Positions 24,662-32,629 of a DNA stretch of 64,000 nucleotides are shown piece after piece. The notes beneath the pieces are model-generated. The model saw nothing but the letters and a program-made list of their open reading frames with translations. It did no database searches and was not told where the DNA came from. The DNA comes from Bacillus salipaludis (lineage in GTDB: Bacteria; Bacillota; Bacilli; Bacillales_B; DSM-18226), in assembly GCF_004358205.1 (NCBI RefSeq), contig NZ_SMYO01000007.1:264957-328956 (forward strand). The letters run 5' to 3'. The position numbers and the translations under genes are program-made. Numbering within the stretch: position 1 is the stretch's first letter; the number at the start of each line of letters is the position of its first letter.

Positions 24662-26089
24662 ATGAAACAAACTTTATACAAGCCAGAGCGTCACTGGAAA
24701 GATATTGAGCTTTGGAAGGATGTAACCGAAGAGCAATGGAACGACTGGCTATGGCAATTAACAAATACCATCCGTACAGTGGATGATTTAAAAAAGGTCA
24801 TTAATTTAACTCCTGAAGAAGAAGAAGGCGTTAAAATTTCAACTAAGACGATTCCTTTAAATATTACACCCTATTATGCTTCACTTATGAATCCAGATGA
24901 TCCGCGTTGTCCAATTCGGATGCAATCTGTTCCGATTTCAGCAGAAATCCATAAAACAAAATATGATTTGGAAGACCCATTACATGAAGACGAGGATTCA
25001 CCAGTTCCAGGCTTAACACATCGTTATCCGGATCGTGTTCTTTTCCTAGTAACCAATCAGTGTTCTATGTATTGCCGTTACTGTACAAGAAGACGTTTCT
25101 CCGGCCAAGTTGGTATGGGCGTTCCAAAGAAACAGCTAGACGCAGCGATTAATTATATTCGTAATACTCCACAGGTTCGCGATGTGTTAATTTCCGGCGG
25201 TGACGGATTGTTAATTAACGACAATATTTTAGAATACATTTTGAAAAATTTAAGGGAAATTGACCATGTTGAAATTATCCGTATCGGAACAAGAGCACCG
25301 GTTGTATTCCCGCAACGTATTACTGAAAACCTTTGCAATATTTTGAAAAAGTATCATCCAATCTGGCTGAATACTCACTTTAATACATCAATTGAAATCA
25401 CTGAGGAATCAAAGAAAGCATGTGAAATGCTTGCAAATGCGGGTGTACCGATTGGGAACCAAGCTGTTATCCTTGCCGGAATTAATGACAGCGTAGCAAT
25501 CATGAAAAAATTAATGCATGATCTTGTCAAAATTCGTGTTCGTCCTTACTATATTTATCAATGTGACCTATCAGAAGGAATTGGACACTTCCGTGCACCA
25601 GTATCAAAAGGATTGGAAATCATTGAAGGTTTACGTGGACATACGAGCGGCTATGCGGTACCTACATTCGTTGTAGATGCTCCTGGAGGCGGCGGAAAAA
25701 TTTCCTTGCAGCCAAACTATCTTATTTCTCAAAGTCCTGAAAAAGTTGTTCTTCGTAACTTTGAAGGTGTTATTACTTCTTATCCGGAACCAGAAAACTA
25801 TGTTCCAGGGAAAGCAGAAGCTTATTTCGAAGGAATCTATCCTGAATATCAAGAAAAACGCTCCTTGGCGGGAATTGCCGGCATCATGAATGACCAGCAC
25901 TTTAACCTTATTCCTGAAGGTCTAACACGTTTAGATCGCCGCAATGATTACACTCAAGACCCTGAACATCATTCATTAAAGGATAACCGCAGCAAGCGGG
26001 ATGAGATGAAGGAGAAGAAATTCCAAGCACTTGCAAAGAAGGAAGAATTGAAAAAAACCGGTACAGCAAATGATCAAGCAAAAGAATAG
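24662..26089 (+). CDS. kamA: L-lysine 2,3-aminomutase
   Basis: 475 residues, close to the length I recall for the B. subtilis enzyme. The radical-SAM iron-sulfur motif is CSMYCRYCTRRR (CxxxCxxC), followed by the SAM loop VLISGGDGL and PLP-associated segments (TRAPVVFPQRI, VDAPGGGGKISLQPNY). It moves the alpha-amino group of lysine to carbon 3, giving beta-lysine. A charged C-terminal tail (about 430-475) is rich in Lys/Glu. Expression should need SigL and the adjacent activator. yokU follows 11 bases later. Confidence 0.95.
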   Translation: MKQTLYKPERHWKDIELWKDVTEEQWNDWLWQLTNTIRTVDDLKKVINLTPEEEEGVKISTKTIPLNITPYYASLMNPDDPRCPIRMQSVPISAEIHKTKYDLEDPLHEDEDSPVPGLTHRYPDRVLFLVTNQCSMYCRYCTRRRFSGQVGMGVPKKQLDAAINYIRNTPQVRDVLISGGDGLLINDNILEYILKNLREIDHVEIIRIGTRAPVVFPQRITENLCNILKKYHPIWLNTHFNTSIEITEESKKACEMLANAGVPIGNQAVILAGINDSVAIMKKLMHDLVKIRVRPYYIYQCDLSEGIGHFRAPVSKGLEIIEGLRGHTSGYAVPTFVVDAPGGGGKISLQPNYLISQSPEKVVLRNFEGVITSYPEPENYVPGKAEAYFEGIYPEYQEKRSLAGIAGIMNDQHFNLIPEGLTRLDRRNDYTQDPEHHSLKDNRSKRDEMKEKKFQALAKKEELKKTGTANDQAKE

Positions 26090-26100
26090 GGGGTTCCGTC

Positions 26101-26385
26101 ATGAGCCAAAGTTGTGAATGGTGCGACAGCACGAATATTAATGAAATTTCCGATTCAGTATATTGGGAATTGCCGGATGGAACAAGAGCCATTGAAATAA
26201 CGGATACCCCTGCAGTTTCCTGCAGTGAGTGTGCAATGATCTATCAAAAAGAAGCGACTGTTAAGGGAATTGAAGATCAATTATATTTAATTGATTGCAA
26301 ACAAATTGGAAAAACTATTACCTATCAGGAATTAATGAATATTCCAAGATTATTAAAGAAAAATTACTTTGATTTTTCTTCATAA
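26101..26385 (+). CDS. yokU: YokU-family zinc-finger protein
   Basis: 94 residues. Two Cys pairs (CEWCDS near 6-9 and CSECAMIYQKE near 40-43) form the YgiT/MqsA-type zinc finger; the C-terminus KTITYQELMNIPRLLKKNYFDF is characteristic of YokU. No DNA-binding helix-turn-helix domain like that of MqsA follows. It lies 11 bases after kamA and probably shares its transcript. The role is unknown; a terminator follows. Confidence 0.85.
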   Translation: MSQSCEWCDSTNINEISDSVYWELPDGTRAIEITDTPAVSCSECAMIYQKEATVKGIEDQLYLIDCKQIGKTITYQELMNIPRLLKKNYFDFSS

Positions 26386-26392
26386 GATTCTA

Positions 26393-26422
26393 AACAGCCA
26401 GCAGGATTGCCGGCTGTTTTTT
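26393..26422 (+). terminator. Terminator after yokU
   Basis: AACAGCC and GGCTGTT arms followed by TTTTTG. Confidence 0.85.
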
Positions 26423-26491
26423 GCTTTTCTCTAGACGAAGGGTTTTCTTTCCGTTATAGTTTTCTTTAAAAACATGAAGGGTGTTTTTTTA

Positions 26492-26713
26492 ATGAGGAAA
26501 TCCTTTTATCATTTTTTAATGAAATACAGACATCCCGAGCCAAAGGATGCGATTAGCAGATTTGCAAATGAAGCTTTCGAGGATCACAGCTTTCCAAAAA
26601 CTTCAGAGGATTACAATGATCTATCCTCCTACCTTGAACTAAATGGACATTATTTAGAATCAATGGCGGTATTTGATGAAGCCTGGCAGGAATATCTTTT
26701 ATCGGAAAAATAA
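26492..26713 (+). CDS. yozE: YozE-family small protein (UPF0346)
   Basis: 73 residues from ATG 26492, after AAGGGTG; an upstream ATG at 26474 would leave no ribosome-binding site. SFYHFLMKYRHPEPKDAISRFANEAFEDHSFPKTSEDY is the recognisable YozE core, an all-helical UPF0346 fold of unknown function. Its place between yokU and yodN matches B. subtilis gene order as I recall it. A hairpin with a T-run follows. Confidence 0.88.
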   Translation: MRKSFYHFLMKYRHPEPKDAISRFANEAFEDHSFPKTSEDYNDLSSYLELNGHYLESMAVFDEAWQEYLLSEK

Positions 26714-26857
26714 TGCTTGAATCGTCTCTAAAAAAAGGGGCGATTTTTTTATTTTCTTTACTTACTTAATTTTTCACTTGCATGTGCCGGTAAATAAATT
26801 AGTGCATATACTATTGTAATCAAAATTCACGGCTCAACACCTGAGAGGATGGAGGAT

Positions 26858-27553
26858 ATGGAGAAACGAAAAAAACCGAAGTATAAGATCGGTGATACGG
26901 TCGTGATTACGATGTATGGTACAGTTGGCAAGGTTACAGATATCAAATGGCTTGATGATCGATACGTCTACGAGGTAAATAAGAGCGATGGCCTTTTTGT
27001 TGAATCGGGACTTCAGCTACTTTCAGAATATGAAGGTACTGTGATGGAGCAGGAGCAAATCGATATTGAGTATAAGTTTTTTTTCGGTGATTTGGTTCAA
27101 GTGAGCGGGTATGGCGCCGATTTATTTAAAATTGTCGGCTTTAGAACCGAAATCTGGCGCTACAAAGAGGATGCATGGGAAGATGTCATTTATGAGCTCT
27201 CACGGGTAAGTGATGGGGAATGGCTTGAAGCAGGAGAGGAAGAATTAACTCTTGTTGCAGATGCAGAGAGTGCAGATACGTTTATCCAAAAACTAGGTCT
27301 CCTATACTTAATTAACAAACAGCAGAAACCAGCCAAAACTCAAAAACTACAAAATACCATCAGAAAAGCAGAGTATGAAGAAATCGAGCGAAAAAAAGAA
27401 AAAAAAGAGTTAATTGATAATTTACTGGATATATTCAATGATTATCGAATTTTATATGAACTATTTCACGATCAAGAATACTACCATGTGATGAGAGTAA
27501 TCCTTAGAAAATTGGAAAGCCTCGTGAATAACGATGGTAAAAGCCATGTATAG
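26858..27553 (+). CDS. yodN: YodN-like protein
   Basis: 231 residues from ATG 26858, nine bases after GAGAGG. The N-terminal half contains two KOW/Tudor-like beta segments (YKIGDTVVITMYGTVGKVTDIKW and FFGDLVQVSGYGADLFKIVGF), often used for nucleic-acid or protein contacts. A Lys/Glu-rich coiled stretch (about 165-195) precedes a helical C-terminus. The symbol rests on position between yozE and yozD rather than on remembered sequence. Function unknown. Confidence 0.65.
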   Translation: MEKRKKPKYKIGDTVVITMYGTVGKVTDIKWLDDRYVYEVNKSDGLFVESGLQLLSEYEGTVMEQEQIDIEYKFFFGDLVQVSGYGADLFKIVGFRTEIWRYKEDAWEDVIYELSRVSDGEWLEAGEEELTLVADAESADTFIQKLGLLYLINKQQKPAKTQKLQNTIRKAEYEEIERKKEKKELIDNLLDIFNDYRILYELFHDQEYYHVMRVILRKLESLVNNDGKSHV

Positions 27554-27558
27554 ACTTG

Positions 27559-27726
27559 CTACCACCTCGTAATTTCGAATAAGAGATACAGAACAAGAGG
27601 AATTCCGCCCCATTTAATAAAAAAGAATAATAAATTCGTAATCTTTTCAAATAACTGGAGGGTGAAACCATCCTCCCGATTCACGTCTTCAATAAATGCC
27701 TCTAATTTCATTTGTAAGTTTGACAT
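27559..27726 (-). CDS. Small single-pass membrane protein (55 aa)
   Basis: A 55-residue product starting MSNLQMKLEAFIEDVNRED and ending in a hydrophobic segment FFFIKWGGIPLVLYLLFEI. GAGGTGAG lies five bases before the ATG at 27726 (another ATG at 27729). The layout is an amphipathic/charged N-half with a C-terminal membrane anchor. It converges on yodN with almost no gap. Family not recognised. Confidence 0.6.
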   Translation of the reverse strand: MSNLQMKLEAFIEDVNREDGFTLQLFEKITNLLFFFIKWGGIPLVLYLLFEITRW

Positions 27727-27914
27727 CATCTCACCTCAGAATTGTTCTTTTCACCATCCTATGCTTGTCCAAATCAAAATAGACATGTTTTTTAAGAGGA
27801 AAATCGGTAATAATGAAAGCTATTACAATTTGAAACCGACTTTGCATTTTTGTGAACTTACTAGCATGAAAAAGCCTGTTTCATCATAGATTTTCTAAAA
27901 AGGGGGCGATGCTA

Positions 27915-28088
27915 ATGAGAGAAATTGAAGTATTTATTGATACAGAAGAAATCGCAGAATTTTTCTTTCATGAGCTTGTAAAAAGGGGATACGTTCCTAG
28001 TGATGAGGAATTGGAAGAACTTGCAGATATCACCTTCGAATATTTAATCGAAAAAAGTATTATCGATGAAGAAATTCAAGATGAATAA
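27915..28088 (+). CDS. yozD: YozD-family small acidic protein
   Basis: 57 residues, strongly acidic: EIEVFIDTEEIAEFFFHELVKRGY, then PSDEELEELADITFEYLIEK. This is the YozD pattern I recall from bacilli. AGGGGGCGAT precedes the ATG. Function unknown. Position after yodN agrees with B. subtilis order. Confidence 0.8.
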   Translation: MREIEVFIDTEEIAEFFFHELVKRGYVPSDEELEELADITFEYLIEKSIIDEEIQDE

Positions 28089-28242
28089 TCTTTTAGAATA
28101 AAGCGAACAAAGGCGAGCCTAAGATGCTCGCTCAGGCTGTCGAAAATCTTTCGATAGCTTTTTATTTTGTTTGCCCTCTTTAACAATTCACCGCATTAAT
28201 TTATTTCGATGTTATTAGAGTTTAGTCTGTGCAATAAGTCTG

Positions 28243-28433
28243 TTGATTTACGCTACAGGCACTTCGCTTTCCGCGGGCGTGCCGGGGGAGCCTCCTCGTC
28301 GCTTCGCTCCTGCGGGGTCTCCCCAGCCCCGTACTCCCGCAGGACATTGAATTGCTTCCTCGAATCCGCCCACGCACGAAGGAAATGCGATAGCATTTCC
28401 GAGGAGTCTTCGTGCCTTCCGCTCCAATCAACA
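28243..28433 (-). repeat. GC-rich interspersed repeat, copy 2 (reverse, with insertion)
   Basis: Reverse-oriented relative of the 4597 element, with the same ends (TTGATTT and CGCTCCAATCAA). It is about 60 bases longer: after GTACTCCCGCAGGA an extra segment at about 28348-28405 carries its own hairpin (arms GGAAATGC and GCATTTCC). Open frames across it on both strands are by-products of its base composition. Confidence 0.8.
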
Positions 28434-28848
28434 GGTGCATTCAATAAAAATTTCAACTCCTAAACTATTTATAATAAGTGAGAATTTGATGTTTAAGCTA
28501 ATAGAGGTTACTCAAAGTGAGTATGAATTTGTTTCTTTTATGAATTAGTTCCAAATGACCCTCTTTTAGGCTTGATTGCAATAATATTGATTTTTCGGTT
28601 CTTCTTGAAAATGTTTATACTTATTGTAATGAGGATAATTGCCGCTGAACTGATCCGCTTATACTTTTTAAGATATGTTTATTAGGTATCTTTTGGGATG
28701 CGTTCTGAAAGAAAATATGGTTGAAGGACTTGTTTTATTTACGGAATTGACCCGTTTAAAAGCATGCACAAAAAACATAAATTTACAAATACGTAAAGGT
28801 AGAGACTGGCGAATATTTGGAGGAATTAATAATTGATTTGCCCCCCTG
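28434..28848. other. Gene-poor stretch between two GC-rich repeats
   Basis: About 415 AT-rich bases with no well-supported gene. A short frame at about 28490-28548 starting MFKLIEVTQSEYEFVSFMN resembles the beginning of an acetyltransferase, and a hydrophobic frame of about 48 codons follows in another phase (PNDPLLGLIAIILIFRFF). They may be decayed gene pieces, but neither has a proper start and stop context. Confidence 0.35.
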
Positions 28849-28975
28849 TTGATTGGAGCGGAGGGCACTCGACTCCTGCGGGATAGAGAGGTCACTGGAG
28901 ACCCCACAGGCGCAAGCGCCGAGGAGGCTCCAGGACCTACCCGCGGAAAGCGAGTGACCGGAGCGGAAATCAACA
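28849..28975 (+). repeat. GC-rich interspersed repeat, copy 3
   Basis: Forward copy, about 127 bp, starting TTGATTGGAGCGGA and ending GGAGCGGAAATCAACA. The interior has diverged from copy 1 (ACTCGACTCCTGCGGG, ACCCCACAGGCGC), but outer arms CACTCG and CGAGTG replace the GGCGC/GCGCC pair, so pairing is kept. Confidence 0.82.
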
Positions 28976-29140
28976 GGCCCTTTTGGAGGGCTAGCAATTA
29001 AAATTGGTATTTAGATTTAGCAAAGAAAAAAATTGCCGAGCATAAGATGCTCGTTTTTTGTTTTTAAATGAAAAATTTTACGAAACCTTTTGATATATCC
29101 TTCGTATACATGAGTAGTCAGAGATGAAGGAGGGAAGCGG

Positions 29141-29317
29141 ATGTTTAAAAAAATTCTAAAATCGATTTTGAATAACAAACTTAATTCTCATAAATACTCA
29201 TCTTCAAGCGACGCATGGAAAAAAATGAAACATCATAAACATAACCAACTCGGGTCTTATCATTATAAGAAAAAATATAAAAGTGGAAGCTTTATGTCTA
29301 GTTTTTTTAGCAGCTAA
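29141..29317 (+). CDS. Small basic Ser/His/Lys-rich protein (58 aa)
   Basis: 58 residues, MFKKILKSILNNKLNSHKY, then SSSSDAWKKMKHHKHNQLG and a Ser-rich end SGSFMSSFFSS. AAGGAGGG lies six bases before the ATG, a very good site. It ends 24 bases before a Ser/Thr kinase gene and is probably cotranscribed. The Ser-rich, basic nature would suit a kinase substrate or a spore-associated peptide, but that is inference. No family recognised. Confidence 0.65.
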   Translation: MFKKILKSILNNKLNSHKYSSSSDAWKKMKHHKHNQLGSYHYKKKYKSGSFMSSFFSS

Positions 29318-29341
29318 GCCAATGATTGAAGGAATTACGAT

Positions 29342-30133
29342 ATGTGGAAGAGAATGATTCATACTGTCTCTGGGTTCATCGAAAGACCGTTTCCAAAAGA
29401 TGCGCTAATTGAGAATCGATATAAAGTAATCGACATAATAGGTGCGGGCAGCTATGGTTTTTGTTATCTTGTGGTTGATCAAACGGATCATGAAATAAAG
29501 GTGTTAAAAACATTAAGGCTTCACAAAAGAATAACAGATTCCGGAAAAAGCAGCTTCGAGTTCGAAAAAAAACTTTTGGCATCGATTGAACATCAAGGAT
29601 TTCCCCAATATTTTGAAGAGGGAGTCCATAAAGGGATTCCTTTTTACACGATGGAATATCTGAATGGGAAAAATTTTGAGCAGCTGATCTTTATCGAAGG
29701 AAAAAATTTTTCAGAAAAAGAGGTCTTTTTAATCGCCAGTCAATTGCTGCAACTTATAGGGCATCTACATGACAGACAAATCATTCATCGAGATATTCGT
29801 ATTCCAAATGTTATTGTTGCAGATTCTACAATCCGGCTTATTGATTTTGGGCTGGCTCGGAAACTAAATCAACTGGATGCCACGAAACGTAAATGGAAAA
29901 GAGACCTGCGAAAAGAAATCAACCCGCAAGCTGATTTTTATGGTCTTGGTCATTTTCTTTTATTTTTGCTTTATTCTGATTTTCCATTACCTAATGATAA
30001 AAAGGAAAGAAGCTGGGAAGAGGAACTATCGATTTCAAGCGGGGCAAAGCATATTATTAGACGGCTTTTGCAAATTGAGCCAGAGTATGAAAATTGCAGA
30101 CAAATTGAAACAGATATTTTAGAGGTTATATAG
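29342..30133 (+). CDS. Serine/threonine protein kinase (YbdM-like)
   Basis: 263 residues comprising only a kinase domain. Gly loop GAGSYGFCYLVV, catalytic Lys in IKVLKTL, HRDIRIPNVIV in the catalytic loop (the usual HRDxKxxN Lys is Arg), DFGLAR for metal binding, and DFYGLGHFLLFLLYS of subdomain IX. It has no transmembrane or PASTA part, so it is cytosolic. It resembles small Hanks-type kinases such as B. subtilis YbdM. It lies 15 bases before spo0M, which makes a sporulation link likely. Substrates unknown. Confidence 0.88.
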   Translation: MWKRMIHTVSGFIERPFPKDALIENRYKVIDIIGAGSYGFCYLVVDQTDHEIKVLKTLRLHKRITDSGKSSFEFEKKLLASIEHQGFPQYFEEGVHKGIPFYTMEYLNGKNFEQLIFIEGKNFSEKEVFLIASQLLQLIGHLHDRQIIHRDIRIPNVIVADSTIRLIDFGLARKLNQLDATKRKWKRDLRKEINPQADFYGLGHFLLFLLYSDFPLPNDKKERSWEEELSISSGAKHIIRRLLQIEPEYENCRQIETDILEVI

Positions 30134-30148
30134 GGGGGAAACCACCAG

Positions 30149-30919
30149 ATGTCATTTTTTAATAAGGTTTTTGCAAGTGTTGGAATAGGAGCGGCAACCG
30201 TCGATACAAAGCTTGAAAAGGATACGTATATGCCAGGTGAAACGGTAAAGGGAATCGTTGAAGTAAGTGGCGGCAAGGTTGAACAGCAGGTTGACGATAT
30301 TTATTTATCATTAAATACAACATACTTAAGGGAAGCCGATGACCGTAAATATTCGGTTACTGCTTGTATTGATCGTTTTCGTTTAACTAGCCCTTTTATG
30401 ATTCAAGTAAATGAAAAAAAGCGGATTCCTTTTTCTTTCCAGCTTCCAGAGGATACTCCTGTTTCGATTGGCAGATCGAAGGTTTGGGTGTCTACAGGAT
30501 TAGATATTAAAAACGGGGTAGACCCAAGTGATAAGGATTACTTAAAGGTTGTGCCGAATCCATTAATGACAGCGGTCTTTAATGCAATTGACAATTTAGG
30601 GTTCCGCATTCGCGAAGCTGATTGTGAAGAGGCACCGCATCGGTTGCGGCGGAGATTGCCATTTGTTCAAGAGTTTGAATTTGTTCCAGCATCCGGACCG
30701 TTCCGTGGGAGATTAGATGAATTAGAAGTGGTTTTCTTTCCTTCAGCCAATGGGTCCATGGACATTATGCTGCAGGTTGACCGCCGTGCCAGGGGATTAG
30801 CCGGGCTATTTTCAGAGGCACTGGAAATGGATGAAACAAATGTAAGATTAAACGTTACAAATGCGGACATTCCGTCTTTACAACCAAAAATCGAGAGTGT
30901 TATCCATAGATACGCTTAA
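30149..30919 (+). CDS. spo0M: Sporulation-control protein Spo0M
   Basis: 256 residues. SFFNKVFASVGIGAATVDTKLEKDTYMPGETVKGIVEVSGG is the arrestin-like N-domain of Spo0M; the second beta-sandwich ends in KVVPNPLMTAVFNAIDNLGF, followed by the C-terminal READCEEAPHRLRRRLPFVQEFEFVP. Spo0M affects stage 0 of sporulation and cytoskeletal behaviour in B. subtilis. AGGGGGGAAACC precedes the ATG. Here it is downstream of a protein kinase in what looks like one transcript. Confidence 0.93.
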   Translation: MSFFNKVFASVGIGAATVDTKLEKDTYMPGETVKGIVEVSGGKVEQQVDDIYLSLNTTYLREADDRKYSVTACIDRFRLTSPFMIQVNEKKRIPFSFQLPEDTPVSIGRSKVWVSTGLDIKNGVDPSDKDYLKVVPNPLMTAVFNAIDNLGFRIREADCEEAPHRLRRRLPFVQEFEFVPASGPFRGRLDELEVVFFPSANGSMDIMLQVDRRARGLAGLFSEALEMDETNVRLNVTNADIPSLQPKIESVIHRYA

Positions 30920-30926
30920 GCCTTTT

Positions 30927-30961
30927 ACGATGAAGCCTCAGGTTTCATCGTTTTTTTTTTT
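30927..30961 (+). terminator. Terminator after spo0M
   Basis: ACGATGAA and TTTCATCGT arms followed by a long T-run. Confidence 0.9.
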
Positions 30962-31085
30962 AGCATTTTCTTTTCAATTTAATGAAAGAATATATTTTTC
31001 GACAAAATTAGACCTTTTTCTTGGAAGGAATCGATAGGGTGTTTCTTTAATTAATATAGTAATAATCTTTGATTGGAGGAATATG

Positions 31086-31394
31086 ATGATCAGAATGCTA
31101 ACCCGAAGAGCAAATATGCAATATGATGTGACGATCTTTCAAACTCCAAAGTACAGAGAGCGTAAAGGCTATAAGGCTGTATACCGGACGTACATTAAAG
31201 CAAATAACCGTGAACAATGCCTTCAGGAAACATTTAGCTGTTTTAATGTGGCCGACCGAATCCCTGACAATTATAAAGGACGGTTCCTTTCGACTGGGGA
31301 TATCATTTTGATCGATGAAGGAAGGGGCGGGCAGCATTACTTCCAATTAAAATCTGGCGGCTGGGAGCCAATAAATCGCCTTCTCATCCGCTAG
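31086..31394 (+). CDS. yodL: YodL-domain protein
   Basis: 102 residues from the ATG at 31086 (GGAGG six bases before; the ATG at 31083 is too close). YDVTIFQTPKYRERKGYKAVYRTYIKANN and STGDIILIDEGRGGQHYFQLKSGGW are the conserved YodL halves. In B. subtilis YodL perturbs cell width through MreB-type actin when overproduced and is made early in sporulation. It is monocistronic with a terminator overlapping the convergent gene. Confidence 0.88.
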   Translation: MIRMLTRRANMQYDVTIFQTPKYRERKGYKAVYRTYIKANNREQCLQETFSCFNVADRIPDNYKGRFLSTGDIILIDEGRGGQHYFQLKSGGWEPINRLLIR

Positions 31395-31405
31395 GAACGT
31401 TTAAA

Positions 31406-31431
31406 AACCTAAGGAAATCCTTAGGTTCTTT
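31406..31431. terminator. Bidirectional terminator after yodL
   Basis: AACCTAAGGA and TCCTTAGGTT arms. The hairpin overlaps the stop codon of the convergent 31421-31552 gene. Confidence 0.8.
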
Positions 31432-31552
31432 TTCGGCCGCCTGTAGCTTGATGTTCTTTTGCATGTGCCTCATGTTCAGCCACTATCGCTTCCGGCGGAA
31501 TATGATTATTTTTCTTAGGTGAAGCTGTGCGGTTTCGATGTTTTTTTCCCAT
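31421..31552 (-). CDS. Small basic hypothetical protein (43 aa)
   Basis: 43 residues, MGKKHRNRTASPKKNN, then PPEAIVAEHEAHAKEHQ, ending GGRKRT. GGAGG lies eight bases before the ATG. Basic ends flank an acidic/His-rich helix, a composition like small spore or nucleic-acid-associated peptides. I do not recognise the family. The stop codon lies inside the terminator shared with yodL. Confidence 0.65.
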   Translation of the reverse strand: MGKKHRNRTASPKKNNHIPPEAIVAEHEAHAKEHQATGGRKRT

Positions 31553-31736
31553 TCCTTAATCCTCCCTCCTTTTTTTCTTCATAAAATAGTTTCCCACAAA
31601 AATAAAAATTCATGTCCGTTCTTAGATTGGTTTTTCATTACAAAATGATTGTGATATATTGTCATTGGTGGGTAGAATATCCACACCAGGGAATAATCGA
31701 TTTTGATTTTCCTAAGATATGATTGGAGGATTATAA

Positions 31737-32441
31737 ATGAGCGTACATATTGCAGCGAAAGAAAATGATATTGCTGAAACAGTCCTGCTTCCAGGAGATC
31801 CGCTTAGGGCAAAATATATTGCAGAAACCTTTTTAGAGGGTGCAGTATGCTATAACGAAGTTCGCAATATGTTTGGTTTTACTGGTACCTATAAAGGAAA
31901 AAAAGTTTCTGTTCAAGGAACAGGCATGGGGATTCCATCGATTTCAATTTATGTAAACGAATTAATCCAAAGCTATAATGTCCAAAACTTAATCCGTGTT
32001 GGAACCTGCGGTGCCATCCAAAAGGATGTAAAGGTTAGGGACGTTATTTTGGCGATGTCAAGCTCCACTGATTCTAATATGAATCGTCTTACATTTGGTG
32101 GAATTGATTATGCCCCAACAGCCGACTTCGATTTATTAAAAAAAGCCTATGATTCAGGCATTGAAAAAGGGTTAAATTTGAAGGTTGGCAGCGTCTTTAC
32201 TGCTGATATGTTCTACAATGATAATGCAGAACATGAAAAATGGGCCCAATATCAAATTCTTGCACTTGAAATGGAAACAACCGCACTTTATACACTTGCT
32301 GCTAAATTCGGCCGCAAAGCGCTTTCTGTTCTAACTGTAAGTGATCATCTACTTACTGGTGAGGAAACGACTGCTGAGGAAAGACAACTAACCTTTAATG
32401 ATATGATTGAGGTAGCATTAGAAGCCGCAATAAATGAATAA
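31737..32441 (+). CDS. deoD: Purine-nucleoside phosphorylase (hexameric, DeoD type)
   Basis: 234 residues, standard length. [14 protein letters not shown] (phosphate site), [38 protein letters not shown] (ribose contact) and TVSDHL with the catalytic Asp are all present. It cleaves purine nucleosides with phosphate to base and ribose-1-phosphate in the salvage pathway. GGAGG precedes the start. Order yodL-deoD-ctpA follows B. subtilis, apart from the copper ATPase between. Confidence 0.97.
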   Translation: MSVHIAAKENDIAETVLLPGDPLRAKYIAETFLEGAVCYNEVRNMFGFTGTYKGKKVSVQGTGMGIPSISIYVNELIQSYNVQNLIRVGTCGAIQKDVKVRDVILAMSSSTDSNMNRLTFGGIDYAPTADFDLLKKAYDSGIEKGLNLKVGSVFTADMFYNDNAEHEKWAQYQILALEMETTALYTLAAKFGRKALSVLTVSDHLLTGEETTAEERQLTFNDMIEVALEAAINE

Positions 32442-32450
32442 AATATCAAC

Positions 32451-32490
32451 ATAACTCTTCTTGGTTCATACTAAGAGGGGTTTTTTGTTT
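32451..32490 (+). terminator. Probable terminator after deoD
   Basis: CTCTT and AAGAG arms with a 14-base loop followed by GGGGTTTTTTG; a weak stem but a good T-run. Confidence 0.55.
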
Positions 32491-32629
32491 TTAAGAAAGG
32501 AACTATATCACCCTGTGGAGAATTTAATAATGACTAGGTGTGACAACAATCATCAAAAAATTGTCGAATTAATGTAGAATGAATGTAAACCGTCATGTTT
32601 TATTAAAGATTGTGTGGTGAATTATTTTT

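Noticed and set aside
27662..27889. Plus-strand 75-codon frame between yodN and yozD
   Set aside because: It lies over the better-supported minus-strand membrane peptide and has no recognisable family or good start site.
28209..28463. Overlapping 67-84 codon frames on both strands in repeat copy 2
   Set aside because: They arise from GC-rich repeat composition; similar frames appear in other copies and none has a proper start context.
28668..28997. Minus-strand frame of about 109 codons across repeat copy 3
   Set aside because: Its N-terminal half is translated repeat sequence and the rest has no recognisable family or ribosome-binding site.
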